NCBI GenBank assembly: GCA_030268105.1
Contig: BSDZ01000023.1
Location: forward strand, 310,001 to 374,000
Direction: 5' to 3'
Source: Volvox africanus
Lineage: Eukaryota > Chlorophyta > Chlorophyceae > Chlamydomonadales > Volvocaceae
DNA length: 64,000 nucleotides
The notes beneath the pieces are model-generated. The model worked only from the letters and a program-made list of their open reading frames with translations, did no database searches and had not been told where the DNA came from. A program made the translations under genes and the position numbers. Shown here piece after piece: positions 36,201 through 49,484 of the stretch. How positions within the stretch are numbered: position 1 is the stretch's first letter; each line of letters starts with the position of its first letter.

Positions 36201-39200
36201 GAAGGACTTCTCAGCTGTTACCATCTTGCTGTTCCAAATGTCAGATCGGGACAGCAAATATAATGAGGGTGAAGCTGCAGGACGCCTCATAGGGAGGGCG
36301 AAGCCCGCGGGCCCTGTCTGAACCCGTCTCAGGCAGGAGCTAGTCGGCGATGGGGAGGATCATTCTATCCATATGTAATTTTGCAGGTATATGTATATAT
36401 ATATATGTGTGTGTATATATATGTGTGTGTGTATATATATGTATATATATATATATATATTCCATGTCTTATGTATTTTGGCATGCGGTCTGCAGGACAC
36501 TATCACCCGCTGGCGGCGGATGAGTGGCTTCAACACTCTGTGGGTGCCGGGTACCGATCACGCGGGTATCGCCACACAGACCGTGGTGGAGAAGAAGCTG
36601 CAGCGGGAGAAGGGCGTCACCCGACATGACCTGGGTGAGGCTGTAGCAGCTGTTGAATTTGAGGGGTGGGTGAGGGGTGAGGGACAGAGGAGACATCCAC
36701 GACCCCCAAAAGGTGCAATTACAGCGTCGCTGAGTCGGTCAGTGGCCAGGGGAGGGGACAGAGGAGGAGACGACCCTCCAGCCCTCCCTCGCTTCCTCCC
36801 TCCCTGCCATTGCTCGTTCACGCCCCTCTGTCCTCTTGCTTCCCGCTTCAGGTCGTGAGGCCTTCCTGGGTGAAGTTTGGCAGTGGGTCGACCAGTACGG
36901 CCACCGCATCCACGACCAGCTCCGTCGCCTTGGCTCCTCAGTGGACTGGTCTCGGTCGGTCTTTACGATGGATGAGAAACTGAGTGTGAGGGGGCAGTGG
37001 GCCATATGCGTGCGTCTATGCGTGGGGGGAGATGTTGGGGTCCGACTGACGGACGAACAGACGGACGGACAGAAGCGCAGCGTGACAGACTTCCAACCAG
37101 AGGGCTTTGCGGGGAGGAAGGTCCCACGGAAAAGATGCAGACTTCTGCTGACAGGCGGTACATGATATGTGGCGGGCTTGTCACCTACCTACCTCCTTGT
37201 AAGAACCTGTGTGCAATCCAGACAGAAGGACGTCTGGAAGCATCCGCTTTTTGCGGTTGCCGCTCACCTAACTCTCGCACCCTCTCCTTCCCCGTCCTTT
37301 CCTCCATCCACCTCTTCCCTATCTTCGTATCGATCCCCCGGCTCTCAGCGCGCTGTGCTCGAGGCCTTCGTGCGCATGTTTGAGGGCGGCTGCATCTACC
37401 GCGACAACCGTCTGGTGAACTGGTGCTGTCGCCTTAAAACGGCCGTATCGGACATTGAGGTAGACTACATCGACATCCCCAAGGTGAGGGAGAGGGTGGA
37501 CGCTCTGAAAAGGGAGAGGGGGGCTGTGGAGGAGATGTCTCCCCCTTTTGGCGGGTGTCCTAGCTGGCGAGGTGTGGGTGGCAGTTCTGGGTTGGGATCC
37601 TATCCAAGGCAATGAGAGCCTTTAGAGCTTTACACCATTGCAAATCACAGATGGCAAATACGTATCATAAAGGAATGGCTTGCGAATGAGTCTGTGTGTC
37701 CCTTTTTCACGCGCCTCGTGTCCCCCTGCGTGCCCATCCTCGCACAGCGCACCCTGATGAATGTGCCCGGGTACACGGACCCCGTGGAGTTTGGAGTGCT
37801 GACCTCGTTCGCCTACCCACTGGAGGACGGCAGCGGGGACATTGTGGTGGCCACAACTCGCCCCGAAACCATGCTGGGAGATACGGCAGTGGCGGTGCAC
37901 CCCGAGGACCCAAGGTGGGCACCGATCCGAGGGTGGTGCATACATGTTAAAATATATCCTCGAATGTTTGTCGAATAAGTCTAAGAAGTGTCGGGTATAT
38001 AATTCGCAATGTTGAAGCCTATTCCTACAGAGAGCTGCTTCCCCTCCATTCCTTGCCGTTGCTGTGTTTGTACGGTCTTTACGGCCGCGTCCTTGCCAAC
38101 CATCTGTCCCCCTCATTTTCCACACAATCGTTTGTACTGCACATTTACGCAACCTTTGACGGCTCCGGATGTTCGCCTTAACGTCCGCGCCCTTCAGATT
38201 ATACGGAACCCTGGCATATTTTGTATTCCGTACTCTATATTCTCACCCGTACCCCACATCCGCCCTGTTCAGGTACACGTCCATGCACGGGAAGTTTGTA
38301 ATCCACCCGGTCAGTGGTCGCCGCATCCCCATCATCTGCGACGCGGAGCTTGTCGATATGAGCTTTGGAACCGGTGCTGTTAAGGTGCGAAAGCGAATAT
38401 AAAAAGGGGTAATTTTGTGCATTGATTTGTGTATGTGTGTCTTGATTTATGTGTTTGTTTGTACCCGTAGTCGGGAGCTACCAGGATCAGGAATTTACAG
38501 AGCAAGTGACAGCGGTGTGCGCGCGTGTGAATAATGTGTGTATGCAACGCACACAGGTGACCCCCGCGCACGATCCCAACGACTTCACGACCGGCAAGCG
38601 GCACTCCCTGGAGTTTATTAACATCTTCGATGACGATGGCCTCATCAACGCAAACGGGGGCCCATTCGAGGGACAGCCGCGCTTCAAGGTACGGCAGCAA
38701 ACGGGCCGGGGAAAGGAGAGGCTGCGGGACCCCCAGAGTGGTCGTGGTGTGTATATGTCAGGTTGTGGTAAGGGGAAACCTGGGGCAAAATTATGAGGGG
38801 TTGAGGGGACGTGATGTGTTTATAGGAGACATGTGCGCCACGAGGCTAAGAAATAAAGCCGAGGAAGGGACGAATTCACCGTGCCTCAGCCGTACGTATC
38901 GCTGCTTTCGCCAACCGTCATAGCAATCCCTGACCGTGAGCCCCCGACCCGGACCCGCACCCCGACCCCGACTGAGAGTGCCCAACTGATTCCGAAATAC
39001 TTCGCCAGATTTCCGCCGTCTGGCCCCCCCCTCCTTCGAGGGTCTCCGTCTCCCTACTGCGGGTGCGGTACAACTTTTGGGTTTCCCTGCCGTCCCCCAC
39101 AACGTATCGTATCCCCCTCCTCCGCAGGCTCGCATTACTGTGGTTGACTTCCTGAAGGAGAAGGGGCTGTTTCGGGGCGTGATTGACAACCCCATGAGGC

Positions 39201-42200
39201 TGGGGCTGTGCAGCAGGTCCAAGGCGAGTGTCGGCATGTGTATCGCATGTGTATGCGAGTGTCTCGACGGCTGTGCATGCGTCTGCGTCTCGATGGCACT
39301 GTGTATCTGTCTGTATGTCTGTATGTCTGTATCAGTGTATCGGTGAATCAGTGAATCAGTGAATCGGTGAATCGGTGAATCGGTGAATCGGTGAATCGGT
39401 GAATCGGTGAATCGGTGAATCGGTGAATCGGTGAATCGGTGAATCGGTGAATCGGTGAATCGGTGAATCGGTGTATCGGTGTATCGGTGTATCGGTGTAT
39501 CGGTGTATCGGTGTATCGGTGTATCGGTGTATCGGTGTATCGGTGTATCGGTGTATCGGTGTATCGGTGTATCGATGTATCGATGTATCGGTGTAGTTGT
39601 ATGCTTGCTGTTTTCCTGAGGATGGACAGAAAGCAATATATGGTTTCGGAGCGTCTCAAAATGTTTTTTTGGCTACGAGTCCTTCTTGGAAATCCCTATA
39701 TGCCTGTGCAGGACGTGATCGAGCCCGTCCTGAAGCCCCAATGGTGGGTCAACTGCAAGGAGATGGCGTCAGCCTCATGTCAGGCAGTGCGAGACGGCTC
39801 CCTGCAGGTTATCCCCAAGGTACGGTCGGGCACTGTGTCGTACGATGCGCCACCGTGAAGCAAACAGTGTGCCTAACCCGCGGGACCTTCCGTACATACT
39901 GAGGGGACGTGTGGAGGGCAGGAAGGGTAAGCGATATGGGATTAGTTCATTCGTCTCTCACCGTTGCCCCTGCCAACTGCCTCACCAGTATCTATTCGTA
40001 CTTGCCATTCATCTGTCCGTCGGTCTGTCTGCCCTTGAGCAGGAGTTTGAGGCGGTTTGGTTTCGGTGGCTGGAAAACATCCGCGACTGGTGCATCAGCC
40101 GGCAGCTCTGGTGGGGCCACCGAATTCCCGCCTATTACGTCGTCTTTGAGGGTGAGCGCTGAGCAGCGGAGCGGATGGGAGAAGGCGAGGGCCGAACTTC
40201 AGCGCCTGTGTGTGTTGTCTCCCAACCCCGTAAAGAGCTTTTCAACTCACGTGCTTCTGCCCCTCAAAGCACATGACTTCAGTCAACCTACTCCCCTTAC
40301 ACCTCTTCCCGCTGCAACTAATACATGTACACAACACACACACGCACACACATTCACACACATACACACACATTCACACACATTCACACACATACACGCA
40401 CGCGCGCGCGAGAGAGAGAGAGAGAGAGATTCCTGCAACATACCCCTGTATTGGCTTCTCCTTGTAGCCTCTCAGCACCCTCTACTATTACTAGCATCAC
40501 TACCCTCATTACCGAACGCCAACACCATCACAATCAGAACATCCGTCTCAACACAGGAATAACAAGATGAAGGAAAGTAACGAGGTATCAGCAGTGATAA
40601 TGACAGCAGCAACTGCAATGACAACAACGGCAACTTTCTTATCTACCCTTTCACACCTTCCGACTATGCAGGCGAGGATGAGAAGGCCGCCGGCCGACCC
40701 GGGATGCCCTCCGAAGACATGACCCGCTGGGTCACTGGCCGCAGCCTGGAGGAGGCGAAGGCAGCTGCAGCCGCCAAGTACCCGGGGCAGGACCTCCGGC
40801 TGGTGCAGGACGAGGACGTGCTGGACACATGGTGATTGAGGGGGACGTTGGGGGGGAGGGGAGTTCGGGGAAGGCTTAGGGATTGTGGCTCGTGGGGAAT
40901 GGAGGGATGGGCGTCCCTTGGCGGCTGCATAGTGATCCAATCAAATGTTGGTACCGCTGTCGTCGCTTCCCCTTCCCGCGTCCACATCAGCTCATGATTC
41001 CCCAGCCTAATTCATGCAGCACAGTTGATCACGTTGTCAGTTTTGCTTCACTTTGGGGTCCTTGGGGTTCTGTGCGCCCTTCATTGCACCCTCCACATGT
41101 TGAGTAGTTCCTTTGTTTTCCTCCTCAGGACTTTGCCTCATCCCTTCATCCCACTCAACCTGCCACCCACACCACCTGCCACCCACGCAATCCACATGCG
41201 CATTTCCTCTCCAGGTTTTCTTCGGGCCTGTTCCCGTTCTCGGTGATGGGTTGGCCGGAGCAGACTCCCGACTTGAATGCCTTCTACCCGACAAGCCTGT
41301 TGGAGACCGGCCACGACATCCTGTTCTTCTGGGTGGCACGCATGGTCATGATGGGCATACAACTCACGGGTAGGTGTCGCGGTCTTGCGTAAGGGGGACG
41401 GTAATGGTGAATTGGTGGGGCAGGATATACGGCAAAGTGAGTGGTAGTGGTGGTTAGGGGAAGGGAGTGGAGGCCAGCAATACGTCGACGTGCTTCCGCG
41501 CCCGTGCTTCGCCCCGTGCTTCCAAATTGGAATGGGACCTTTCTCCTCGGAATCGCGATTCTTGGTCGTTTAAGTACTTGTAGATCGTGTCTTTCTCTCT
41601 TCGCCTTTCTATGATCTGCTTCGTGTTTCTGCCCCGCCTCCGAATCCAAATCCGCCACACTCTCCTTACTCCCGCCACCACCTGCTACCGCGGATGCCCT
41701 TTTACAAATCACGTCACAATCGATCGGCCCAATCAACCCCCGTTGTGTTTCTCCTCCTCGGCCCATGACGCATATGCTTGGTGCATTGCAGCTCATTGGG
41801 GATCAGCTTCGGTGTGAATATGTTTTCAACTTCCTCCTCATCACCCTCCCCATTCTCCTCCCTCCTCATCGCCCTCCTACCCCGGGCCTCCGCCGCAGGC
41901 CAGGTGCCCTTCAAGCAGGTCTACCTTCACGCCATGGTCCGCGATGCACATGGCCGCAAGATGTCCAAATCGCTGGGCAATGTGATCGACCCATTGCACG
42001 TAATCGAGGGCATTTCTCTGGAAGATCTGCACGAGACGCTGACGGGCGGCAATTTGGATCCAAAAGAAGTGGAGCGGGCCAAGGCGGGTCAGAACGCGGA
42101 CTTCCCTGAGGGCATTGAGGAGTGCGGCACAGATGCGCTTCGCTTCGCGCTCGTGGCGTACACTGCGCAGGTAGATTTTCCTTTCTCACAGAAGATCCAC

Positions 42201-45200
42201 ATACACACGTATATTATTATTATGATGATGATGATGATGATGTTTATTATTTTATTATTGTTATTATTTACTATCTTTATTAGTGAATGTTATAAAATAT
42301 TATATATACATAGCTTAATTATTTAAATATTAATTCTTAGGGTTTAGGTAAAACAGTTACTACAAGTAATTAAAACCGAAAAAGCGTGTTTAATAGGCAC
42401 ACTGTGCATGTCTATCCCAATTGTTGAACTACCGAGGTTCCCTTTCTCTTATCCGTCGGCTTCCTTCATCCGCCTGACCTGGTATAAGGCTCGTGACATT
42501 AACCTGGACATCAAGCGCGTGGTGGCGTACCGCTATTGGTGCAACAAGCTATGGAACGCCATCAAGTTTGCCATGATGAACCTGCCCGCGGACTTCACGC
42601 CGCCTGCTGGCAACCTGGTAGCGGCCTCCTGCCCGGCGGCGTGCCGCTGGATCCTCTCGCGTCTCAACAACGCCATCCAGACCATCGTGCAGGTCTGCGG
42701 TTAACTTAGGGTTTAGGGTGGTTTACTGTAGGGTTTTAAACCCTAAACCCTAAAATCCTAGGGTAGTTAACTGCGTTAACTGCGGTTACCTAAGAACTCC
42801 TTGTTAACATCTTTATCTATAGTATTAGTTGTGAAGAGGGATCAACACACAGGCCTCAAGAAGGAGAGGAGGCTAATGCGGTGTCTCAGGTAGTCCTGGT
42901 GGTGGTGGTCGGGGGGATGGGGTGGGAACCGGGCGCTTTTCCTGTCTGACAATCAGGAGAAGAAGAATTTCCGATATTTGCCAATCGGAGGAGGGGATGG
43001 ACAGGGAGGCTGTTCATCTGCCCCGTGCATCCGTATCAGTAACGATACTGGGCTGAAGTGGAAAACTGTAGCTATTGGCTTGGGGCTTGTCGGGCCTTTT
43101 GGGGTTTTCAGGCTGTTTGGGGTTTGGCCCGTAGAAATCACGTTGGCATTTCAGTTCGTCCGTCTTCCCATCCTGTTCTCGCGCCTCCATCGGTGTTTGC
43201 TCCCTCCCTGGACTGACTCGACCTACCATATTTGCTTCTTCTGGCTGCTGTTTGGCTCCTTCCGTGGTTTTATCTCTCCGCAGGCGATGGAGGCATACGA
43301 CTTCTCCACCGCTACGCAGCGAGTGTACGCCTTCTGGCAGAACGAGGTCTGTGACGTGTTCATCGAGGTCATGAAGCCAGTCATGGCATTTGACGATAGC
43401 AAGGTAAGGGCGGGGAAAGGGGAAGGAAAGGACAGCGGAAAATGAGGACAGGATGATGGGGGGGGACTGCGGGTCAGTTTGGGTTTGAGATTCACGGGAG
43501 ACAAGTCTTCTGGCCTACCTGCCACTCGCTGCTATGATGGACTATGCCTGCCACATATCGAATATCGTCAATATTAGCGCACTGCAAATTTTGATTTCCG
43601 GGAGCCGTCCGTACCGTGGTTGAGATTTGCGCCGATACTGCCAACCGGCTCCGCACTTCGTATCACACACCACCTGCACCTGCGTCTTCCTTTCCCCCCT
43701 CAGCCCGGACTGGCTGAGGCCAAGCGCCTGACCCGGGAGACCCTATGGACGTGTTTGGACTCCGGCCTGAGGCTCCTGCACCCCTTCATGCCGTTCGTCA
43801 CGGAGGAGCTGTGGCAGCGTCTGCCGCGTAACCCGGCCCTAGTAAGGATAGGCCTGGATGTGATTGATGGCTAGGATGGCCAGGATGAGTGGCAATTGAA
43901 AGGGACATCGAAACGGAAATTAATGGAGTCTACCACGGGAATCGCTATGTTGTCGTGAGTACGTTGTTTACGACGACGACGGCGACGCTCTTGCTGCCTC
44001 ACAACCTGCGGCCCCTCGCGCACCCTGTCAGGATAACTACGCCATCTTGGGAGTAGAGTCTGTAGAATTTGAACCTTGTATCCGATGTGCACATGTCCCC
44101 CCCCCAGGCCGATATCCCCAGCATCATGCTGACTCCCTACCCCACCCTGGTGGCGGGATGGGACGATCCTGCTGCGGAGCGCGCCATGGAGTACGCCCTG
44201 TCCGTCGTGGTGGCGGTGCGTAAGCTGAGGAGCGACTACGGTCTTAACAAGCAAAAGCCACACCTCTACGTCGCCGCCACGGATGGAGGTGAGGCTCTGT
44301 TGGAATGTGCAGCTCCTTTCAGAGCTGGGAGCGGATTCGGTCGCATTTGGTTTGCTCAAAACCTGGGCGATATTTCTTAGGTTCGGCTCTTTGCTTGAGT
44401 AAATGCACAATGTTATTATCAATGTATCGAAAGACTGGTGCACAAGCTATCAAGCAGGGTGGAGAGCAAGTAGCTTTTAGGAATGGTCATCAGGCAACTG
44501 CGCGACCTAATGAGGACTGAGAGGAAGGTTAAAGGACATCTGGAGAGAAACCCACCTGATGGGCCGCGCTGTGGCGTAGGCCCCTACTGCCACTGCTACT
44601 GCTACTGGCGGCTGCTGCTGGCAGCTAGCTCATGATGTTGACGGTCGCTGGTGTTTGTTTCTCTTTGGGACTTCCTAAAGGTGGCGACGCTACGGCTTAA
44701 TCGATTACCAAATTCCTGTTAGGTGTTAATCCCTAGGCTCTGATTGCATAATACTGCAACACAGTTCATGCACTTCTTCGCTCGTCCTGTGACTCCTCTC
44801 TTATCATTTGCATCGACCGTCTTGACCCCGTCTTCGGGCCGCCTCCTTGCAGACAAGGCCGCCATGCTCCGTGGCCTGAGTCTAGAGGTGGTGACTCTGT
44901 CCACTTCCTCTGACCTCGCCCTGCTGGGCGCGGGTGAAGCCGCACCGCTGGGCTGCTCCGTGGCGATTGTGGATGAGGCCACCACAGTGCACATGTTGTT
45001 GAAGGGCATATTGGATCCCGCACTGGAGATCACCAAGTTGGAGAAGAAGGTAAGCCCTCCTGGGCTGTAGGCTTTGGGGCGGAGGCTGTAGTTAAGGACA
45101 TCCCCTGGCCCGGTGTCTGAGTGTTGGCGGCAAGCATCTATTATTACGTTTTTAACCCACCCACCCCTCTCTACACTCTCCTGCACAGTCCTGTGTAGCC

Positions 45201-45538
45201 CTCGGCCCTGTCCTGCACCTATATCTCCTGACTGAATCTCTGCTGGTGTGTCTTGTCTGTTCTTCTCCGTCGCTCTTGTCCTGTTTTTTCTATCATGTCT
45301 TGTTTTTTCGGTCTATCAATCTGTTGCTCTTTTGCTCTGTTCTTCGGCTCGTCCGCAGTCGGCGGAGGTGAGCGGGCGTATTGATCAGGTCAAGAAGAAG
45401 ATTGCGATGCCCACGTACGACAAAACCCCGGAGGATGTCAAGGCAGCAGACGTTGACCGTCTGGCCAAGGCGGAGGCGGAGTTGGCGGCGGCGGCCGCCG
45501 CAATGGACGCCATGCGGGCACTTTTTGCGGCATCTTGA
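30291..45538 (+). CDS. Valyl-tRNA synthetase with N-terminal GST-like domain
   Basis: Charges tRNA-Val with valine (class I synthetase), probably cytosolic. About 1,286 codons located. Exons: 30291-30401, 30511-30571, 31655-31747, 32313-32393, 32753-32909, 33502-33584, 34038-34157, 34813-34965, 35320-35444, 35884-36019, 36496-36634, 36852-36985, 37349-37483, 37748-37914, 38273-38384, 38557-38688, 39128-39223 (GC donor), 39712-39819, 40043-40151, 40672-40831, 41215-41369, 41899-42170, 42489-42692, 43284-43403, 43704-43841, 44108-44288, 44853-45049, 45359-45538. Phases agree except between 30571 (phase 1) and 31655 (phase 0), so one short exon is missing there or a border is wrong. Domains: GST-N ([17 protein letters not shown]), GST-C ([19 protein letters not shown]), Ala/Lys-rich linker, catalytic HIGH (ALHIGHAL), editing motif [23 protein letters not shown], anticodon-binding domain, and a C-terminal coiled coil ending FAAS. 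The length matches human VARS1 (about 1,264). Confidence 0.93.
31313..31371 (+). repeat. Purine tract (GGGGAAA-type) in a ValRS intron
   Basis: A run of G and A only, made of GGGGA, GGGAAA and GAAGAAGG units. The G runs could form a G-quadruplex or triplex on the plus strand. It lies in the unresolved interval between the exons ending 30571 and starting 31655. Confidence 0.6.
36389..36460 (+). repeat. TA/TG dinucleotide microsatellite in a ValRS intron
   Basis: Alternating TATATA and TGTGTG blocks shortly before the exon that starts at 36496. Simple-sequence repeat, not coding. Confidence 0.9.
39331..39595 (+). repeat. 8-bp minisatellite (TCGGTGAA then TCGGTGTA) in a GC-AG intron
   Basis: About 33 head-to-tail octamers. 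The array starts with AGTGAATC variants, runs as TCGGTGAA to about 39475, switches to TCGGTGTA, and ends with TCGATGTA variants, so point variants have spread in blocks. It lies in the intron between the ValRS exons ending 39223 (GC donor) and starting 39712. Its period of eight leaves no stop in several frames, which creates long meaningless open frames on both strands. Confidence 0.95.
40330..40429 (+). repeat. CA-rich and GA-rich microsatellite in a ValRS intron
   Basis: Interrupted CA repeat with TTCACACA/TACACACA units, passing into CG and then an uninterrupted (GA)n run at 40410-40429. It lies between the ValRS exons ending 40151 and starting 40672. Confidence 0.9.
42706..42764. repeat. 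Interstitial telomere-like repeats in inverted arrangement
   Basis: TTAGGGTTTAGGG followed about 20 bases later by GGGTTTTAAACCC, then CCCTAAACCCTAAAA: two opposed short tracts of the plant-type TTTAGGG repeat, meeting head to head inside the ValRS intron after the exon that ends at 42692. It may be a scar of double-strand-break repair with telomerase addition, or chance. Confidence 0.5.
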
Positions 45539-48500
45539 GCGGAGCGCAGCACGCACATTGCCGGGAAGGATGGAAATTGAGGAGTACGTGCCTATGTACG
45601 TGTCGGTTCAGCGGAGTGGCGTGCTAGAAGGTGATGCAGAGAATGTATTGCACAGTGTCAGGTTTTTAGGGGCCGGCCAGCATTCCACAAGCGAGGAGCG
45701 TGTAGACGGAAGCCCTAGTCTTTTTGTGGACCAATGGTAATACACGCCATCCTTGGCGGGTGTGTCGGAGGCTCAAACGGGATTTCATTGTTCAGCTATA
45801 ACAGGGTAATGGGATGAAAGAGAAACAGGATAACATGGAACGCAGGCTCAGCGGCTGAATAAAACGGTCCGATGGGGACGAAATGATGGTGCAGAGAACG
45901 ATTATGGCTATGTGGTGCAATGCCCGTGTGCCTCATTTGTCATGTCGAGCGATCCGCAGGTGGCCAAATGGTAAGAAATGCGGAGGTACCGTGACAGGAG
46001 GGTGCTGTGAGACAGGAGGTGCCCGAACAGGGGTCGCGCTCCTGAGGATAGGGTTGTCATGCGATAATCCTGTGATGGGTGTTTTATTGTTTCAACGCGC
46101 GTCATGTTGCGTGCCACTAGTGGCAGCAGTACGATGGGTTAGAGGATAGAGGATGAGTAGGGCTGTAGGTCGCAGCGTGGAAAAGGTTGGCCCCTTGGAC
46201 TTTCTGGGTTTCCGAAGCGTGCGATAACAGGCTCTGGAACACAGTGGAGCTTGACCAGCCTTCAGATGGACATTCGGGCATAACGGAGTAAGGAGACGCC
46301 AAGGCGCCCAGCATGTCCCATCCTGGTCCCATACAATAACTTGTAGGGTATATTACTGGAGTGCGAACTACTTTTTGCTGTGACCTCACTTGTACGATAC
46401 ATTACAGCGGCTCGGTGAGTAATATCAGGGCAATATAGTAGAACCTATCACTGGTAACGTGATGACAGCCTACAGCCTACAAGGAATCCTCCCTTGGTGT
46501 GCATTATACGAATGGGGAAGTTGCAATGAGGCATAAATTAATCCATGGAATTTTGTTGCCTTGGGAGGCAACGAAGGGATGGAAATGGCTGTTACATTTG
46601 GATGTAAGCCAGAGCCTTCTAGCCCATACCCTATCACCCTGGATGTCACGTAACAGCTCTTTGGGCGAGTAAATTCTGACATTTCCTCCGTTCCCATTGA
46701 GGATTGGGTGCGGAGGAAAACCCGGTTCACCGACACGTCTACTTCCACATAAACGATAAATGGATCTCACAAAGGTACCAACCTCATAAGTGCCTTCCCC
46801 CACAACCCTCTCGTTCACATCCTTACAGGATCGGCTGCAGTCCGGCTGCCGCGAGAGCGTGGAGGTCACTGCCGACCATCGGCTACCTCAGCAGAACCTT
46901 TATTTCTGAAGCTTTGCCTGGATGCCCGCCATCACCTAAAAACAGTATGATATCACGAACAATGCGTTGAGTTAGGCATAACGTCGAGTTAGCAGTAAGT
47001 GACACTAAGGCCGTTAAATCAGAATCCAAAATAGCTATTCCTATAACGAAAGTGATGTTTTACCTCTTGTAAGCTTGGTGGTGCCTTTGGCATCTCCTTA
47101 CTGTGTGGCTCGACGAGGTTTGGCTTGATTATTGTGACATACGATAGCCCTGGGATGTGTAAAAGCCAACATTTCTTTTATACTGATTGACTATTTTCCT
47201 TCGTCACTGCTCCGTATGCCTCTCAAGGCGATGCCGATTATTGCCCCTACCAGCGGCGTAAATCATCAGGCTCCAAACCATTACAGGTTCCTTGTAGACT
47301 GCAGAGCGGAATGCCTCAGCTAAGCCCATGGCGTCGGCTTTGCACTGCCGGTAAGATAGAATGAAGCGCTGACACTAAGGCCTAACTCAAGTCTGACACC
47401 CCCTATGGTTTTAACCTTGGTAAGTTTGCCTGACGGTACGGAAAGACGTCAAACGGCCCACAACAACAGCCATTGCGTGGCAACATTACAGTACTTCAGG
47501 CTCACCTCCGCCGTACCGCTGCCAAGTGTTTTCAATTATTTTAGGAGATGGACACCCGCCTCTAAAATATTGGAAAATTTGTTATAGTCCCACACCATCT
47601 ATAACGTTGCATGGTCGATGCAGGCCTGATGTCGATGAGATTTCTGTTATCATTTATATCCGCTCCTTGCTCCAAGTGCTGAGCCTTACGGAAGCAAAGC
47701 TGCGAATGGTATAACTTATGGCCAATCTGCCATCTGAAGTCAGCTACTTGATTCATCTTGATACGTTTCTAAAAGGAAAGCAGGTAGGCCGGGACAAATT
47801 AATAATTCAATTAGTGCTGCTCAAACCAGATATCAATAGGTTCTGGCGGTGAGGAAGATGGCCGCAAGGAATGGCGGCCCGTTCGGCGGTGGAGAGTCCG
47901 GTCCACTGCCCATATAAGTCTCGGGACTCCAGTATTTGAGGAGATGGAAGACAGGCCGACAGACAAGATTGTAAACGCATCGTGTGCACAAGCGGGTGGT
48001 ACGCCAGAGTTCATCGTTGTAAATATGTTAGGGAGGGAATGTTTGAGTGAGGACAGAATAGAATGCTTTATGAACAGCGCACACTTTTGTCCCGGAAGTA
48101 AATTCCCATGGATATCTTAAAAAAGTATATCTTACATCTTCCGCCGCACCCTTAGATGCCTGGCCCTGTCAAAGGAGCCCACTTACCCTGACCTCCGTAA
48201 GACGTGACCAAAGTCTGCCGGAAATGAACAGGGGACACTAGGCCTAGACCTCACGATCAGCTGTTGCCTAGTTAAATGCCCCAAAGGCTTCCCAACGTCT
48301 CGTGAGGCAGGGAGAGGCTGAGTCAAGTCTCCCGGTCAAGTGTCGGGCTCTACGTGGGACTATACGACACATGGGATCCCACGTCGTGGGCGTCACAAAT
48401 GAAAATGACCTTACCAGAGGTCACAAACTTGATCTCACACAGTTTTCGGTATACCATTATACGTTGGACACTAAGTAGAGTGACGTCGACCATAAAGCTC

Positions 48501-49484
48501 GTTCTCCCCCCCATCCATCCATCTGTCCGTCCCACCGTCCCTTTCCCCCTCCGTCCCTCCCCCCATCCCTATCCCCTCAGCCGTCCCTCCGTCCATCCCG
48601 CCCTCCCTCCTGCCCCATCCGTCCGTCCCTCCGTTCCTCCCTCCATCCTCCCCGTTTCGATGTTCGTTTCCATTCCCTCCCCTCAGCCGTCCGTCTGTTC
48701 CTCCCTCCCCTCCATCCGTCCCGCCCTCCCTTCACCCCCGTCAGTCCCTTCGTCCCTCCCTCCCTCCCTCCACCCCTTTCCCCCTCAGCCGTCCCTTCGT
48801 CCCTCCATTCCTCCCTCCATCCCTCCTCCATCATCCGTCCGTGCGTCCCCACCGGCCCCGTCCGTCGGTCCGTCCCACCCTCCGTCCTTCTCCCCTCTCC
48901 TTTCGTCCCGCGCTCCACCCCCTCCATCCGTACGTCCACCCCATCATTCCTCTCTCCCCCTTCTCTCCACTTTCCCCTCTCCCCTCTCCCGTTCCTCCCT
49001 CTCCCCTCGATTAACCAGCGTGTGCCAACGTGGCACTTTCTAGAGAGGAATATGACTTCTTGGGAACTGCTGATCAGATGGATTCAGAGACCAATCCACT
49101 GCCTGAACGCGGCCCATGCAATACGCACCTATGAATGTGTACTGGAAGAGGTTTCCTTCCGGACTGTGGATTGCACAATGATTTAAGCTCAGCAGTTCTT
49201 TGATGCACTACTTGGTCACTTTGGTAGCAAACTGGTTATATAGAGAGCTTATCATTCCACGGCTGATTAGGAAGGGCAGAGAGGGCTGATGGAAGGCGGT
49301 GGAAGAGAAAGGGGACAAACAGGGCTGTGCAAGGCTGAGCTCAGAGGCAACAACAACACCAGTTGGCTCCGTTTGATGGAGGGGGTTCGTTGAATAAATG
49401 AACTCCCTCCTATCGGCTATTTTTGACTAAGGACGCCGGCACGACAGCAGTGCAAGCCGACACCCCCCTTTCATTCTTCTGGCG
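45539..49484. other. Gene-free stretch downstream of ValRS
   Basis: Begins with the ValRS 3' untranslated region (a TGTAA lies at 46603). The middle part has only weak overlapping open frames. The minus strand of 46504-46869 is open but isolated, without convincing splice partners. The right part holds the pyrimidine tract listed separately. No gene supported. Confidence 0.45.
48505..49012 (+). repeat. About 500-bp pyrimidine tract (CCNTCCCTCC units)
   Basis: Strongly C+T-biased on the plus strand, built from diverged CCGTCCCTCC / CCATCCCTCC units with very few purines. The minus strand is G-rich with many GGGAGGGAGG runs, which could adopt G-quadruplex or triplex structures. Simple-sequence DNA. 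The long open frames that cross it (Pro/Ser on plus, Gly/Arg/Glu on minus) are by-products of composition. Confidence 0.9.

Noticed and set aside
39331..39595. CRISPR-like regular repeats
   Set aside because: Units are eight bases, contiguous, without spacers, in a eukaryotic intron: a minisatellite.
39348..39659. Long minus-strand open frame of repeated [12 protein letters not shown] residues
   Set aside because: It is the 8-bp minisatellite read in frame; period eight avoids stops. It lies in an intron of ValRS.
48354..49043. 229-codon Pro/Ser-rich open frame (plus) and its Gly/Arg minus partner
   Set aside because: Produced by the pyrimidine tract composition; no start, splice or domain evidence.
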